Shown: positions 9,240 through 19,864, counted from the first letter of the stretch. The stretch: DNA of 64,000 nucleotides from Ligula intestinalis (GCA_036362985.1 JAYGXS010000005.1:5494141-5558140), one strand, 5' to 3'. The notes: generated by a model not told the origin, from the sequence alone. Numbers and translations are program-made.

Positions 9240-9975
9240 GCTTGTCCGAAGAGTGTCTGGGATCATAACAGGCACCGAGAATTGGAAAAAGGAAAGTCAG
9301 TTTATGGCAAACAATTGTTTTTAGCAACAATACTACGATTGGGAGGTAAAGACAGACTCCCTTTGAAGGCCACATCAATGTGCATTTACTCTTTCACTTG
9401 CTCCTGTGGAGCGGGATACATCGGCCGTACAACGAGGCGTCTCGAAAAGAGGGTACGTGAGCACATACCGACCTGGTTAAGAAAAGGTGAAACTAGACCA
9501 ATTTCGAGTGCTATTCTCGCACATCTTGTCGATACGAACCATCGAGTCGATACTAACGAAGCCTTTCAGGTAGTCTAAAGGACACCATCTAATTTTTCCA
9601 AAGGCCTACGCCAACGGATGCTTGCAACAGCCAAAGCAGTAGCTATAAGGCTAGCAAATCCAGTGCTGTGTTGTCAGAAGACTCAGACACAAGCTCTGTC
9701 ACTTCCATGGCCTAAACCGACACCAGGTGGCGATAGGATTTCGCCCCTACCAACAAGCGACAATCCCTCAACCAACACGTCGACATGGCCTACATGCGCA
9801 AACGGACATAGTCCGCGTTGGCCAATCAGCGCTTGTGTTAGATATTTATTGATTTTTCTACCTATTCAAACTTAAATTGCTATGTACAGCGTTAATTTCC
9901 CTTGCAAATGTGTGGTCTGATGAAGAGTTGCTGAGGACAATTGTTTGCCAAAAACTGACTTCTAAAATTAGCCAT
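9240..9975 (+). mobile_element. Penelope-like element remnant with inverted repeats
   Basis: A GIY-YIG coding segment (9282-9578, then a shifted frame to about 9720) lies between short inverted repeats. AGTCAGTTTATGGCAAACAA (from 9292) matches the reverse complement of 9925-9963, which contains GACAATTGTTTGCCAAAAACTGACTT. A CTGATGA heptamer at 9918-9924 sits at the 3' arm, the place where PLE terminal repeats carry hammerheads. The GAAAC partner is not intact here. The RT domain is missing. Confidence 0.6.
9282..9720 (+). pseudogene. GIY-YIG endonuclease domain of a Penelope-like element
   Basis: The frame 9282-9578 encodes a zinc-finger-like CSCGAGYIGRTTRRLEKRV segment followed by EH. The GYIGRTTRRLEKRVREH block is the GIY-YIG core, and the downstream AILAHLVDTNHRVD matches the second half of the domain (compare LLDTGHSVDPKTSFRV at 19700-19740). 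After a stop at 9576-9578, coding similarity continues in another frame (KGLRQRMLATAKAVAIR from about 9600). This domain nicks DNA to prime reverse transcription in PLEs. The copy is frameshifted and lacks the RT, so it is dead. Confidence 0.7.
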
Positions 9976-10137
9976 GGGAATATTTGCGGAATTAAGCATT
10001 TTCAATCCTCTGGTTAAGCTTTAAAATACACTGCAATTATTATGGTTCCATTCTAAGTAAGCGATATGTCTTGGAGTGACAGGAAACTTTTCAATCAACT
10101 ATCATGCTTACTTCCCTACCTTTTCTGCACATTTCAG

Positions 10138-10248
10138 ACAATAATGGTCGGCGACAGTTTGGGAACTGTGTTTGTGTACATGATGAAGAATTTCCCAACA
10201 ACTCCGGCAACAGTAGAGGCACAGGCAAGAAGCCCACTTTTACCTTAA
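10138..10248 (+). CDS. Candidate terminal exon of a WD40 / dynein intermediate-chain-like protein
   Basis: A pyrimidine-rich tract ending TTTTCTGCACATTTCAG (AG at 10136-10137) is followed by 36 codons and a stop: TIMVGDSLGTVFVYMMKNFP, then a short tail. The IMVGDSLGTVFVY block reads like the last beta-strands of a WD40 propeller (hydrophobic-x-VGDxxGxVxVY), a pattern common at the C-termini of dynein intermediate chains. Upstream exons are not seen. The region just 5' is a PLE insertion and AT-rich sequence, so the rest would lie further left or outside the window. This is a single short exon, so it could be chance. Confidence 0.4.
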   Translation, partial: TIMVGDSLGTVFVYMMKNFPTTPATVEAQARSPLLP

Positions 10249-10640
10249 AAAATCCATACTTCTAATCTGTGATAATGTAGCAAGTAACTCGAATTGGCAG
10301 ATATATTATATACTTTTTGAGTGAACCTATCTTAATGATGCTTAGAAATTCCTCGAGCAACTCGGAGCCCTACTGGCAGTTGGATAATCGCAGACAACAG
10401 GCTGCACTGCGGGCGGATTTATTGAGAGTGAAGTGAACCACGCAGCAAATTTTCATCTCACCGTGCTGCGATGAGGAGATAAAATTAAAACTACTGGTGG
10501 TGGGCGTGGGTACTTTTAAAAGCTAAATAGTCGGTTTACGCGTTCCGCAGGCAAAACGGGCCCCGCCCCGGATAATGCAAGCCACAAAGGTATGAATGCC
10601 TAGGAAAGCCACACTGAGAATGAATAGGTAGGAGTCTAAG
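10249..10640. other. No gene recognised
   Basis: No frame or repeat of note. Confidence 0.4.
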
Positions 10641-10644
10641 TAGT

Positions 10645-10790
10645 AGTTGTGCCCAGATCACTACAATCATCACGTCGAATCCCAGGTTGGAGGAACAAGG
10701 CGAGAGTCACCAGAATGGGAGTTTTATTGTGTACAGAACTCTGAGTTGCTGTCTCGGGCGGGGATTCCCATTGAAAGTGTCAGTTGATTT
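10645..10790 (+). repeat. Dispersed repeat, copy at 58330-58480
   Basis: Shared landmarks are CACTACAATCATCACGTCGAATCCCAGGTT-like, TTTATTGTGTACAGA and GAGTTGCTGTC, in the same order and strand at both sites. At 58 kb it runs directly into repeat R2, so it is probably the upstream part of the same element. Confidence 0.6.
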
Positions 10791-11554
10791 TTTCAAATAG
10801 TATCTGACAGTTTATTTCAAGTGCACGTAGCTGAAGGAATTAAAAATTTTAAAATATTCTGTCTTTCTTTATTTCAGGCAGCACAGTTGAATGCAGTTAT
10901 TGCCTCTTGTCTTTCTTCTCAAATACCCCACACATAACTGACAGGACTTCTCTCGTTTTCAAGCCCAACTTTGAATTTTTTCAAGAAATTTACGCTGAAA
11001 CTGATTCCAATTTGTGTTTTCATTTCTGTCTTTCTTTTGGCCACTAGCAGGAAAGGGCGCCGTTGCGAAGACAATATGCGGCAGATTGCGTCTCATAAGA
11101 TGAATCCACAGTTTAAGTGCTATTTCGAATTTTCCTAGTTAAAACGGATCACGAGTGCTGGGAGGGATGTAAGCTTTGGCTGCTGGAATCGATGCGTAGA
11201 CTCCCACTATTGGCTGGTTCTCTGATGTGTGCGTGACTAAAACCGAAGTCCCGGTGAGGTGGAGGGGGCTGGCATTCTCTGGCGTGACCGGTTATTGGAT
11301 TCCAAATTTTACATTTTTTATCGCAATAACAATTTGCCTCATTACCTTACGAGACACTGTTGTAGGCGCTCCCTTACCTGAAAGGAACCCCGAAGTTTCC
11401 TCTTCTCCATGCGTATCAGTATCAGTTTATCGAGGTAAAGATAGACGAATGTCAGTGAGCCCCCTGTTGGTAGCAAGGTGGCTACAAATACATGCTTATA
11501 ACCGAAGAATCGAACTGGTAGTATAATAAATATATGTAATACACTTCCCAGTGA

Positions 11555-11690
11555 GTCAGAATGGCACTGATGAATAAAATGTTTGGCACATGTCCAGTTT
11601 TGTCTTAAATGTGTCCGCATAGGTGGCGAGGGCACCCTCTTTGGGAGGACCATTCCACGCTGCAACTACGCTGTTACTGAAGAAAAAATA
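11555..11690 (-). pseudogene. C-terminal tail of a CR1-like LINE
   Basis: The minus strand encodes FFFSNSVVAAWNGPPKEG followed by ATYADTFKTKLDM. This is the FFxxRVVxxWNxLPxxVV...FKxxLD signature at the C-terminus of CR1-like ORF2 proteins. It may be the detached 3' end of the element at 12790-14470, which lies upstream on the same strand, with 11691-12789 inserted or decayed. Confidence 0.6.
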
Positions 11691-12789
11691 CGTGCACTGA
11701 TTTTGTTTTGCCGGAAAGTAGTTTTAGGGGATGACTGCGCAAAGTGGGCGTGTTAGCTTTAGTAAAAAAAATCATCGAAGACAAATTGACTATCCAGGCA
11801 AGTGTCTACCTCACTCTAACATTAACCGCTTTGACCGGTGACAGGACCGAAGTCGAGATGACTGAAGCAGGCTTCGGGCGGAAGCCGCTTTCTCCAATGC
11901 AGCCTGGAACACAGCCTCACTCAGCCTTTAGTGACGGTAGACTGTCACTGTCTGCCCTCACTCACCTATAGTGGGTGTCTAGTCAGACTTTAGTAAGCCA
12001 GGACTGGTACTGCTACTACCAATACTGCTATTTCTAATAAAACTAACTAGGGTGCAGCTGAGTGATAGTATTTGCTGGTACTATTACTGAATGTTTTGTA
12101 AGTCAGAAGTGACGCTGGTTAACGTCAGCACTGGACCCATATCTCCTCAATCTCGACAAGAAGTGTAGTAGCACTGGTGCTGGCACTGACGCCACCATTT
12201 GCCAGAAGTGACGCTGATAAAGCCAACGCCAGGGCTCATATCCCCTTGGTCTCAAGAAAGAATATGAACCTGGGTTTAACTGTTTCGGGTAAGTACATTC
12301 TTGGGGTCCAGAGCACAGCAGCGTTTGCCTGAATTTCTGCCTTCTCAACTCTATCCAGCGAGCTGTGTACGTTTCTACTACGCATGGACTAAGATACTGC
12401 TGCTATAGGTACAGGCTAAGTCCTAGAAATCATGCTTACTAAGGCCAGTGGATAGTATACCATAGGTACTGTCTGTGTGTGCTTTTTAAGGAGTCGCACC
12501 CAGCATGCACTCCCAATCTGTGTGAGGTAATAGTGATCAGCATTTGGATAATATTAGAGCGTTTGTAAATAATGCACAAGTCCTACCATGCCATTTCATC
12601 GTGCAGTTTGCCGTATAAAGACGAAACTTTTTGCGGCTCATGCTACTACTACTTTTTTTAAACTCCCGAATAACAATGTAGCTGAACGTTTGTGATACTG
12701 CCTATTCAGAGTAAGTTCACCTACAAGCAGATCAGGACTTGCTTCGGTTTCCACCCTCTCACCTCTGTCCACCAGAAGTTGTGACTCAT
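11691..12789. other. No gene recognised; contains two imperfect repeats
   Basis: No domain is seen. CAGAAGTGACGCTG recurs at 12104 and 12203, each followed by a GTCAGCACTGGACCCATATC-like or CCAACGCCAGGGCTCATATC-like segment of about 52 bp. This looks like an old local duplication. Confidence 0.45.
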
Positions 12790-14470
12790 GTTACTAAGTT
12801 TGGCGCAAGCTGCATTTACTCTCCTTGAAGAGCATAAGACAATGCTTTGACCAGTCCTTCAATCTGTTCAAGTTAGCTTGCAGATGGTTTTCATCTGCTG
12901 TAGGTTGGACAAATTTCCACAATTTAATGTCGTCAGCGAACAGGATGACACCAAAGCCTAGGTCCTTGATGAACACAGTGAATAATGTGCGACCTAGAAC
13001 TAAGCCTTGTGGAACGCCACACCACAGGTATCCCTGAGGACTGCTGGTGCCTGACTTGAACTCTTTGGGACCGTCCGGCAGGTAGTTTCCAGCGAACTCC
13101 TGCACCGCGCAGTTTATGCAGAGGCATTGGTGAGGGACGCTTTCGAAAGCCTTTTTAAAGTCAATATTAGATGGCATGCATCATTTTGCCTTCGTCGCGT
13201 GTTTTGGTCCAGCAGACAACTGAGAAGAGCAGGTTCGTAAGACAAGGCTTGCCACTACGGAAGCCATGTTGAGCAACGGAGAGGAGGCGATTCTGCTCGA
13301 GTAACTGCATCAACACCTTCTTAATGAATTTTTTCATGGTTTTACAACAAGTGGAGGAAAGATTTACTGACCTGTCATTATTTGCAGACACTCGGCTTCC
13401 AATCTTGAATAACGGAGTGATCGTTGCGGTCTTCCAATTGGAGGGTCAGCATCCAGTGACAAATGACGCCTGGAATAGTAAGGCTAGCGGCTTGGCCATT
13501 CTATAAGCTAGCTCCTTCAACAGCTTGGCCGGAATTGCATCTGGGCCAAGGGAGGTCGATGCTTTAAATTGAAGTAACTCCGTCTTAATTACTTCTTCGA
13601 CAAAGAGGAGGGTGTCCAGAAAAGGCATACCATCGTCTTCATAAGTGGGGGCGAAAAGTCGGCTTCAGTCATCACGACGGACCGGAAGAACTGAGAGAGG
13701 TGGTCAGCTTTATCCATGTCCTTTTAGATTTCGGCACCTTCGACAATTCGCAAAAGTTGGGTGGGATCCTTGTACCGTGTGTTCTACCTTATATAACTGT
13801 AAAGTACTTTAGGATTAACCATGGCACGGTTTAGCAGATCAATTTCGAAGATCTGCCGATGAGACTTTTGACCCGGTTCCTCTTCAACTTATAGCTATTG
13901 AGGGATTTAGGCGTCCTATCAATAAGGGACCATTTCCACACACTCTCCTCTTCTTGCTAAATTCCGTTTTTACCGATGGAGTCAACCAGCGAGGTCTGTT
14001 CGTTAGTATTCTGCGCGTGATTGAGCAGTAGCTAGAGATGAAGTTGTGGACTATTCATTTGAATTATTCCCAGGCTTCTTCAACACTTTTGGAAAGTGTG
14101 GATGCCCACTCGATGGAACAAATATCATTCTTCATATATTCGAAATATTCACGCGAAATATTTGATCTATGGTCTTGCGGTTGGGCAGACAAAGAAAATA
14201 AAGTGTATTCCCACATGAAAACTAAATGGCCCCTCTGGCCTAGCGGGGATAAGCAATTCGCAATGTCGATATTATCAGGCGACTTAGTGAAAAACAAGGT
14301 CAAGGTAGCCCATCCGCTGGCCCTTACTAATTCTTGTCGGAAATGTGACGTGTCGGGTGAGAAGCAGGGTTTCAGTAATATGCAGAAGGTAATGGTAGCA
14401 TGGAATGGATGACCTTGTAGGTAAACGCGTTTTCAGACTAGAAAGTTTCATGGCAAGTAAGCTGCACAAA
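12790..14470 (-). pseudogene. CR1-like LINE ORF2 remnant (endonuclease C-terminus to RT)
   Basis: Read down the minus strand, the pieces come in the expected order. First an endonuclease tail (PTRISKGQRMGYLDLVF...LSPLGQ), then a linker (PRWLTPSVKTEFSKKRR), then RT blocks: GPDAIPAKLLKELA, LFKIGSRVSANN, QHGFRSGKPCLTNLL, DFKKAFESVPHQ, GVPQGLVLGRTLF, and the catalytic FADD as ILFADDIKLW, ending LNRLKDWSKHCLMLF. Several stops and frameshifts separate the blocks (frames change near 13170, 13390 and 13450). The FADD catalytic pair is still present, but the element cannot make protein. The 5' half of the endonuclease is absent. Confidence 0.8.
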
Positions 14471-15354
14471 GTAGGCGGATAGTTTTACTGACTTCTTATT
14501 GTCTTGTTTTCTGGGCGACGTTCGAAAAAGCTATTTGTAAGTTCCCATTAAAGGACTGAAACCATTTTCATCGCAATACGACCTTTCCGGCTATGAGGTT
14601 CTTATACGTTTCTTAGATCGGCCGCTTCTCCCTGGATTTCTATTTACCTCAGTGCGAATCCCGTCGGGTAGCCAATAATATGTTCTGACTGCATTCACTA
14701 GTTCATCCGAAATCAATCCCAAAGTGATGTAAGCTTAAGCTCATCCACGGACACCCGATCTGGCCTTAAGTCACCCTTTAAGGGCCGCTCTGTTTGTAAT
14801 GGCGTGGGCTTCGTACGGCCTATTTTTCTCGGCGAGTGGGCTGTTGATTTACGCATCATTGTCACCAAACCAATCCCGCTGTTGACCACTTGGGGGGAGG
14901 GTGCGAAGGACACCCAGGGCGGTGGTGCGGACAGCGTTCTGCAGCTGTCACTATTCGGTCTCCACGGTGATGTTGTCGTCCGGAGTCTGCAGGTCTTCCA
15001 GGCGCCGGAAGAACTCAGGTCAGGTCAGGTTTTTATTGAGGGAAATATAGGTAAATACCTTTGAACTCCCTATTGGTACAATAGGGAGTGTGTACTGTTT
15101 GCTAAAATCTGATGGCTGCTTACCTCGCAGACCGACCGCAACACAGACACACGCGTGCTCAGGCGTCAGAAGAGACCGTCTCCGAGGCCTGTTGATATGG
15201 CACCTTGGATAACGTCACCACTGCTATCAAGTGACGAACTTCGCCCGCACGTGAGCGTGCACCTTGGCATAAAGTTCATGGCCTCGCTCTCAATATATCA
15301 TCTGAGCGGCGGGTTACCAGACCAATCGCTCTCACAGCCATGGCTTAGAATTAT
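14471..15354. other. No gene recognised; contains a perfect hairpin
   Basis: ACTCCCTATTG (15065-15075), spacer GTA, CAATAGGGAGT (15079-15089) is a perfect 11-bp stem. It follows a GGTCAGGTCAGG short tandem at about 15018-15030. No coding domain is seen. Confidence 0.5.
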
Positions 15355-15735
15355 TAGTACGTGTTGTAACGGATGCCAAGGCCGAAAAATTCGCCGTCTA
15401 GTTACGCCTCATGTGAGCCCCCACAGAGCGAACACGACAAGAAGTGTGCAGAAGCGGAAGTCATTGAGTGTTCTATGTACAACAAATTTAGGGAAAAAAA
15501 CATATGTCAACGATGTCCCTTGAGCCAATAAGATTCTCTCTTGAGATTGTGGCCAGTCCCATTGGCTGTTGGCTCAGTGAGTGAATGTAGCTAGAAATTC
15601 AAATTATCGATTGATTGTCTAGCTCAAAGTGTTAGCTCACGCATAGGCTGATCGATAGCCTATTGTGGACGCGGCTATGGTTTGCAAACTACTGCTTGCG
15701 AAGGCTGTTGTTAGGCCACCCTAATAGTACGCACC
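15355..15735 (+). repeat. Dispersed repeat R2, copy at 58490-58830
   Basis: Landmarks in the same order at both sites are CCAAGGCCGA, TGTGAGCCCCC (TGTGAGTCCCC at 58 kb), AGAAGTGTGCAGAAGCGGAAGT-like, CATTGGCTGTTGG, TGTAGCTAGAAATTCAAATT, ATTGATTGTCTAGC and TAGCTCACGC. The first ~90 bp (GTTGTAACGG...GTGAGCCCCC...GAACACGACAAGAAGT) are also found at the ends of R1 copies and at 22262-22350. A modular LTR-like or PLE-tail-like family is likely. No ORF is seen. Confidence 0.7.
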
Positions 15736-15923
15736 CGGACGGCCACTCGTGACAGTACATAATGAAGTCCCCACCCCTCCTGACATCTTCTATTTCCTGC
15801 TGCTAACTGGGACTTCTTTCTGGTTGTGCTGGCTGAAAGACACCTATTCAGACATATTTGCAATTATTAAGTTGGTTTGGCAGATTTGCTGAATTTGAGT
15901 TGACACAAGTGTGAAAAACTCTA

Positions 15924-16003
15924 GGCGTTTGGCGGGATTTGAACCCGCGCATCAGAGAAAGCCTTTGTCGGAGGCTAATGCTCTACCGCTAAGCTACAAA
16001 CGC
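15924..16003 (-). tRNA. tRNA-like gene with irregular anticodon arm
   Basis: The minus strand gives a 7-bp acceptor stem (GCGTTTG/CAAACGC), TA at positions 8-9, a D arm GCTT-AGCGGTA-GAGC, and a perfect T arm GCGGG-TTCAAAT-CCCGC. A-box (TAGCTTAGCGG) and B-box (GGTTCAAATCC) sequences are intact. The middle is unusual. The best stem, AGCCT/AGGCT, closes loop CCGACAA (anticodon GAC, Val) but leaves three extra bases before it and an 11-base variable region. Alternatively ATTAG/CTGAT pairs and the loop holds a short intron. At 79-80 nt with a sound acceptor and T arm it could be a real tRNA or a recent pseudogene. The isotype is uncertain. Confidence 0.6.
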
Positions 16004-16339
16004 CCGCAATTATTCATTTATGGGTTTAATGGACCTTTTCGACCACGAGACGTTAGGAGCCATGGCATTAACTTGCGCCTTGTCTATGACAAACAGTAGA
16101 ACAAGATGTTCTGTCGCTTAGATTGGGCAATATTTATGGGTGCGAAATTATTAAATTCATATATTTATTAAGTGCCTGGTGAAGTGAACCAGGCGTAAGA
16201 TTTACAAAATCTATACCAAGCAATGACCATGCCTATGTAGTTGTCCAGTCTACTCACCCTCTACCATTTCTGGTCTTCTTGAAACCGGTCCCAGATGGGG
16301 GCGTGCAAAAGAGAATGAAGTAGATGTAGTCTAAGTCTA

Positions 16340-16640
16340 CCTGTAGTGGGTCGTGCCTGGCCGACTAGCTCGTGTCGAAGTGCACTTTCCCAAAGGCTCA
16401 CCGATGAGGTTTTTCGACGTCTCGATCAGCCAATCACAGTTCCCGCATCTACGCGGTTTGGGCCAAGCGACAAATAGCAAGCTTGCACGCGTTCCCGATG
16501 CAAGCTGCTTCTTTGCCCAAAATCTCAAGGCCGACCTAGCCAATAAACGCGCTCTCTCTCTCTGTCTGCTGGCCTAACTGCTCTCAAACAGTCACTTGGG
16601 ACCCGGTCAATCTTCTGAGCGGACGTGTACTCCCAAGTCA
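16340..16640 (+). repeat. Dispersed repeat R3, copy at 63735-64000
   Basis: Both sites share ACTAGCTCGTGTCGAAGTGC, TTCCCAAAGGC, GATCAGCCAAT, TGCTTGCACGCGT, CTCAAGGCCGACC and TCTGTCTACTGGCCT-like segments on the plus strand. Roughly 80 percent similar by eye. No ORF with a recognised domain. The 63-kb copy runs off the window. Confidence 0.75.
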
Positions 16641-17310
16641 GGCTTCCTCTATCTATTCTCCTTTCCTTTGTGTACACAATATACTCTTCCCTCTTCTCTG
16701 GCCTTAACCAACTTCTCTTCAACACTAAGTAACCATGGTCTGAAGATCGCAGTTGCTGGGTTTAACTCACTCAACCCCTGCGATACACTCTCACTAGAAT
16801 CTAATGCCAGTCACCGGTTCTGTACCAGTCTACTGTGATGCGCACGGTGGACCTTGTCGGAATCGACAGTCGGCCAGTACATTAACCAAATTTTCTATTC
16901 AAATCATGCAGGAAGGGAGAGATAAAGTGACGTCCAACCTGATAGAAATGTGGCGTATAGTGTTCAATTATTTTCCTCCTTCGCAAACACATCTTACAGG
17001 AAACTACGAAAATCACAAACCGTCAGAAAGAATTAACCGAGTCTAATAAAAACCTTCGAAACGCCCTACGCTTACCCATAGCAACAATATCCACCACATG
17101 TGTGCGAATTAGCCAATATCCTGCCCTCACCTCACCCCGGACTTTTCTTTAGTACCGCGAGCTATGAGGCCTATCGACTAAGAGGGCAAGACCATGCTGT
17201 GGGACACGTGGTCGGCATCGTCGGTCGTGTAGCGTAGTATTAGGAGGCAGCATCTGGAGATGTTTATGACGTAATTTCAAGAGACCCAACGACCAATGGG
17301 AGTGGAAGGC
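16641..17310. other. No gene recognised
   Basis: No recognised coding exon, domain or repeat. Confidence 0.4.
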
Positions 17311-17725
17311 GGACGTGTTAGGGCCCAGCTTAACTCAAAGTGCACAGCGCGCTAACGAGGCGTACCCACGCGAGACCACCGGTCCACCAACGCAGAGTGA
17401 ATGTGACGACGCGAACAACGTGGCGGCGCAGGACCCTAACGCAAGCCAGACAACTGGTCCGCCCACATAAAAAGTGCATGTGACGTCGCACACAGCGCGA
17501 CTCTAATTTGCCAGCTGAATGAGTCACAAGGCCAATGGAGTCGCGTCTTACCATCAAATTGGTCCACCCTTGTACATATGTGTTGGCTTGCTCTAAATTA
17601 TGCTATACTAGGTTGTCTCGAAGATTTCTGCTTTCTGCGCACTTCTTTTTGTGTTCTTCCGGGGGGGGGGGGGCTCACACGAGGCGTGGTTAGACGGCGA
17701 ATATCGCAGCTTTGGCTACCGTTAC
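17311..17725 (-). repeat. Dispersed repeat R1, copy 1
   Basis: Similar to 19317-19660 and 29190-29640. Plus-strand landmarks are GGGCCCAGCTTAACTCAAA, GACCACCGGTCCACC, GTCCGCCCACA, CCAATGGAGTC-like, and TTAAATTATGCTGTACTAGG-like. The far end (17640-17725, minus strand) reads TGTTGTAACGG...GTGAGCCCCC...GAAGAACAC. That is the module which opens R2, so R1 and R2 share one terminus. A G13 run (17661-17673) interrupts that module. Confidence 0.7.
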
Positions 17726-18295
17726 AACAGGAGGAACCACGAACCACCTGAGTAATACTCCAAGTCCACGTGAGTTTTCGCCAGTCGAAAAAGTCATAGG
17801 AACAGTAGCGCAGTTAAAGTATACGATAGGAGGACTGTTCGACGCCAGTCCCCTTTTCTTTCCAATAGCAAACCGTTTAAGGCGCAGCGGCAAGTCAGCC
17901 ATCCGCCCACGTCGTCCCAGTGCGACACAGGTGTTGATCCCCCAGCTAACACGAATTATATTTAATTCGTTAAAAACAGTATATAGGCCAGGGTAGTCAT
18001 AATCCAAATAAAGGGCTCCTACAAAAATAATCTTAATACTTTTATTGAGAGCTCCAGTTTCGGGGCCGAACTAGCCTTCCACTTGGAAGCCTTGCAAAAG
18101 AGATCTGTTAGGACGCCGCAATAGCCCCAAGCCACTTCAAATTTACTGTATTGAGGAAGTTCACATAGAACCGGTTCCATTCTCTCCCTTTTCTCCCATA
18201 ATCAACACACGAAAAGGCCGAGCCCAGTAGACTGAAGCCGGACGTCACGGATGACCCGACACTTTGTGCTCACCATCACACGTTGCTACACAAAT

Positions 18296-18650
18296 GCCTG
18301 CGAGGGCTCTAAAGTGTGCTCCAGGTAAAAAAACGGAACGTATATTGTTCCATTAACAGATCGGCTAACCCAACATATTCCCGATCTCAACCGACAAAGC
18401 AATGAGCCCGTGGTGCAGTTGTAGAGCGTAGTGCTCCATCACCAAAGTCCCAGGTTTTCAACACCTGGGATTCGGGAGGACTGGCTGATGACGACTAATA
18501 ATTCAGAACTGGCCATTCCGGTCTGTCTTCGTCGAGTCCACTTCGACCTATTCTATAAGTTACTATGAGGCTGCCTCTGAGTGCTCTAAAGTGAGCTCCA
18601 GGGAAAAAAAAGGGAACGTACATTGTTCCATTAACGGATCGGCGTGCCCA
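18296..18650 (+). repeat. tRNA-headed short repeat flanked by direct repeats
   Basis: TGGTGCAGTTG (18411-18421, A-box-like) and CCCAGGTTTTCAACACCTGGG (B-box position, perfect arm but altered loop) form a tRNA-like head. It is followed by GGCTGATGACGACTAATAAT and TCAGAACTGGCC (18483-18514), a decayed hammerhead-like core seen again at 6016-5985 (minus). The unit is flanked by two copies of GCTCTAAAGTG-GCTCCAGG...GAACGTA-ATTGTTCCATTAAC-GATCGGC (18306-18365 and 18579-18644). A duplicated host segment or a tandem unit boundary would explain this. Confidence 0.6.
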
Positions 18651-19316
18651 AAATATTTATATACATACGAGAAGATAAGGCGACCTCGGAAAACATGCTT
18701 GTATTGTCCGGAGGTTTAAAAGGCAGACAAGCTCCCATCGTCTGAGGTAAGAATGGTACTGCGCCTCGCAGTACAATATAGAGAAAGGGGGAGGGTCGGT
18801 ATGGATGCTCAATCATCGTGCCACTTGAAACGGGTTAACCTCCCGCCGGGGGACTGGTGTTTGCACGTGTACAGCTGTCATTGAGCTTAGCCGTCTTCCT
18901 AGCTCAAGTAGGATTACCAGCCTGGGACGTTCCTATATTACCTCTGATTTCTCAACACACTCGCCACGCCTCTCCCCCAAATCAGAATACTATCGGGTTC
19001 AATAGGATCTTCTTCCTCCCCGGGCATGCCAAGCCGGTTCCCCTTAACGCCCTTTTAGCAGTTTGACCGTCGCGAACGATGACATCCACCATGTGTCCCA
19101 CAGAGTGGGCACAGCACCAGTGACTTGCGCGTGAATAAGTTTATGGTAGGGTAGAGCTGCGAAGCGTCTACTGCACACTCTCCTCCCTCACCCAGCAGGC
19201 TCCGATGACAAGACAATATCAAGAAGACAGATGGTCGCGAGCGCAGCGGCTGACAGTCCGCCTACGCGTGTCACACACAAAATTTATCGATTTTTACGCA
19301 GGAGATAGGGGTTTAA
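18651..19316. other. No gene recognised
   Basis: Frames of 60-70 codons only, without domains. Confidence 0.4.
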
Positions 19317-19660
19317 CATGTTAGGGTCCGACTTAACTCAAACTGCATGCCGCCCTAATGAGGCATTCCCACGCGAGACCGCCGGTCCACCCACAGAGAG
19401 TGAATGTGAGGACGTGCACAGCGCGGCCGGCGCAGGACTCCAACGCAAGCTAGACAACCGGTCCGCCCACACACACACACACACAAAGTGCATTGTGTGA
19501 CGCAGCTGCGCCCAGGTCTAGCTATGCGGTAGACTAACACGCCAACTTTCATGACTCACCCAGCCAATGAAGTCATGCCTTTCTTGTGACCACCATATAA
19601 TTGGTCCAACCTTGCACATACGCGTTCGCTTGCATTAAATTAGGCTGTACTAGGTTTCTG
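19317..19660 (-). repeat. Dispersed repeat R1, copy 2, with (CA)n
   Basis: Same landmarks as the copies at 17311 and 29190 (TTAGGGTCCGACTTAACTC, GACCGCCGGTCCACC, GCGCGGCCGGCGCAGGACTC, GGTCCGCCCAC). A CA microsatellite is expanded at 19467-19487. The element breaks off at about 19650, where PLE coding sequence begins. Confidence 0.7.
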
Positions 19661-19864
19661 AAAGACTTATACGTTAGAGCTTCTATCACTGAACACCTAT
19701 TGGATACGGGTCATTCTGTTGACCCTAAAACATCCTTCCGAGTACTTGTTCGAGCACGAACAACTCGTATCTTACTCTCCCTGGAGGCAGCATACATAAG
19801 GCGGTTTAAACCTGACCTATGTAAACAACTGGAGCCTGTGGTGAACCTAACCCTACCGTGGTAG
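19655..19864 (+). pseudogene. C-terminal part of a PLE GIY-YIG domain
   Basis: The frame SITEHLLDTGHSVDP, then TSFRVLVRARTTR, LLSLEAAYIRRFKPDLCKQ and a stop at 19862 corresponds to the second half of the GIY-YIG domain (HLLDTGHxxD...FxVL...LxxLEAxxIRxxKPxLC). The catalytic Glu is plausibly the E of SLEAAYIRR. The YxG core and the RT are missing, because R1 sequence abuts at the 5' side. Confidence 0.7.

Noticed and set aside
19467..19487. (CA)n as part of a regulatory Z-DNA element
   Set aside because: It is simply an expanded ACAC segment already present in repeat R1; other copies have shorter versions.
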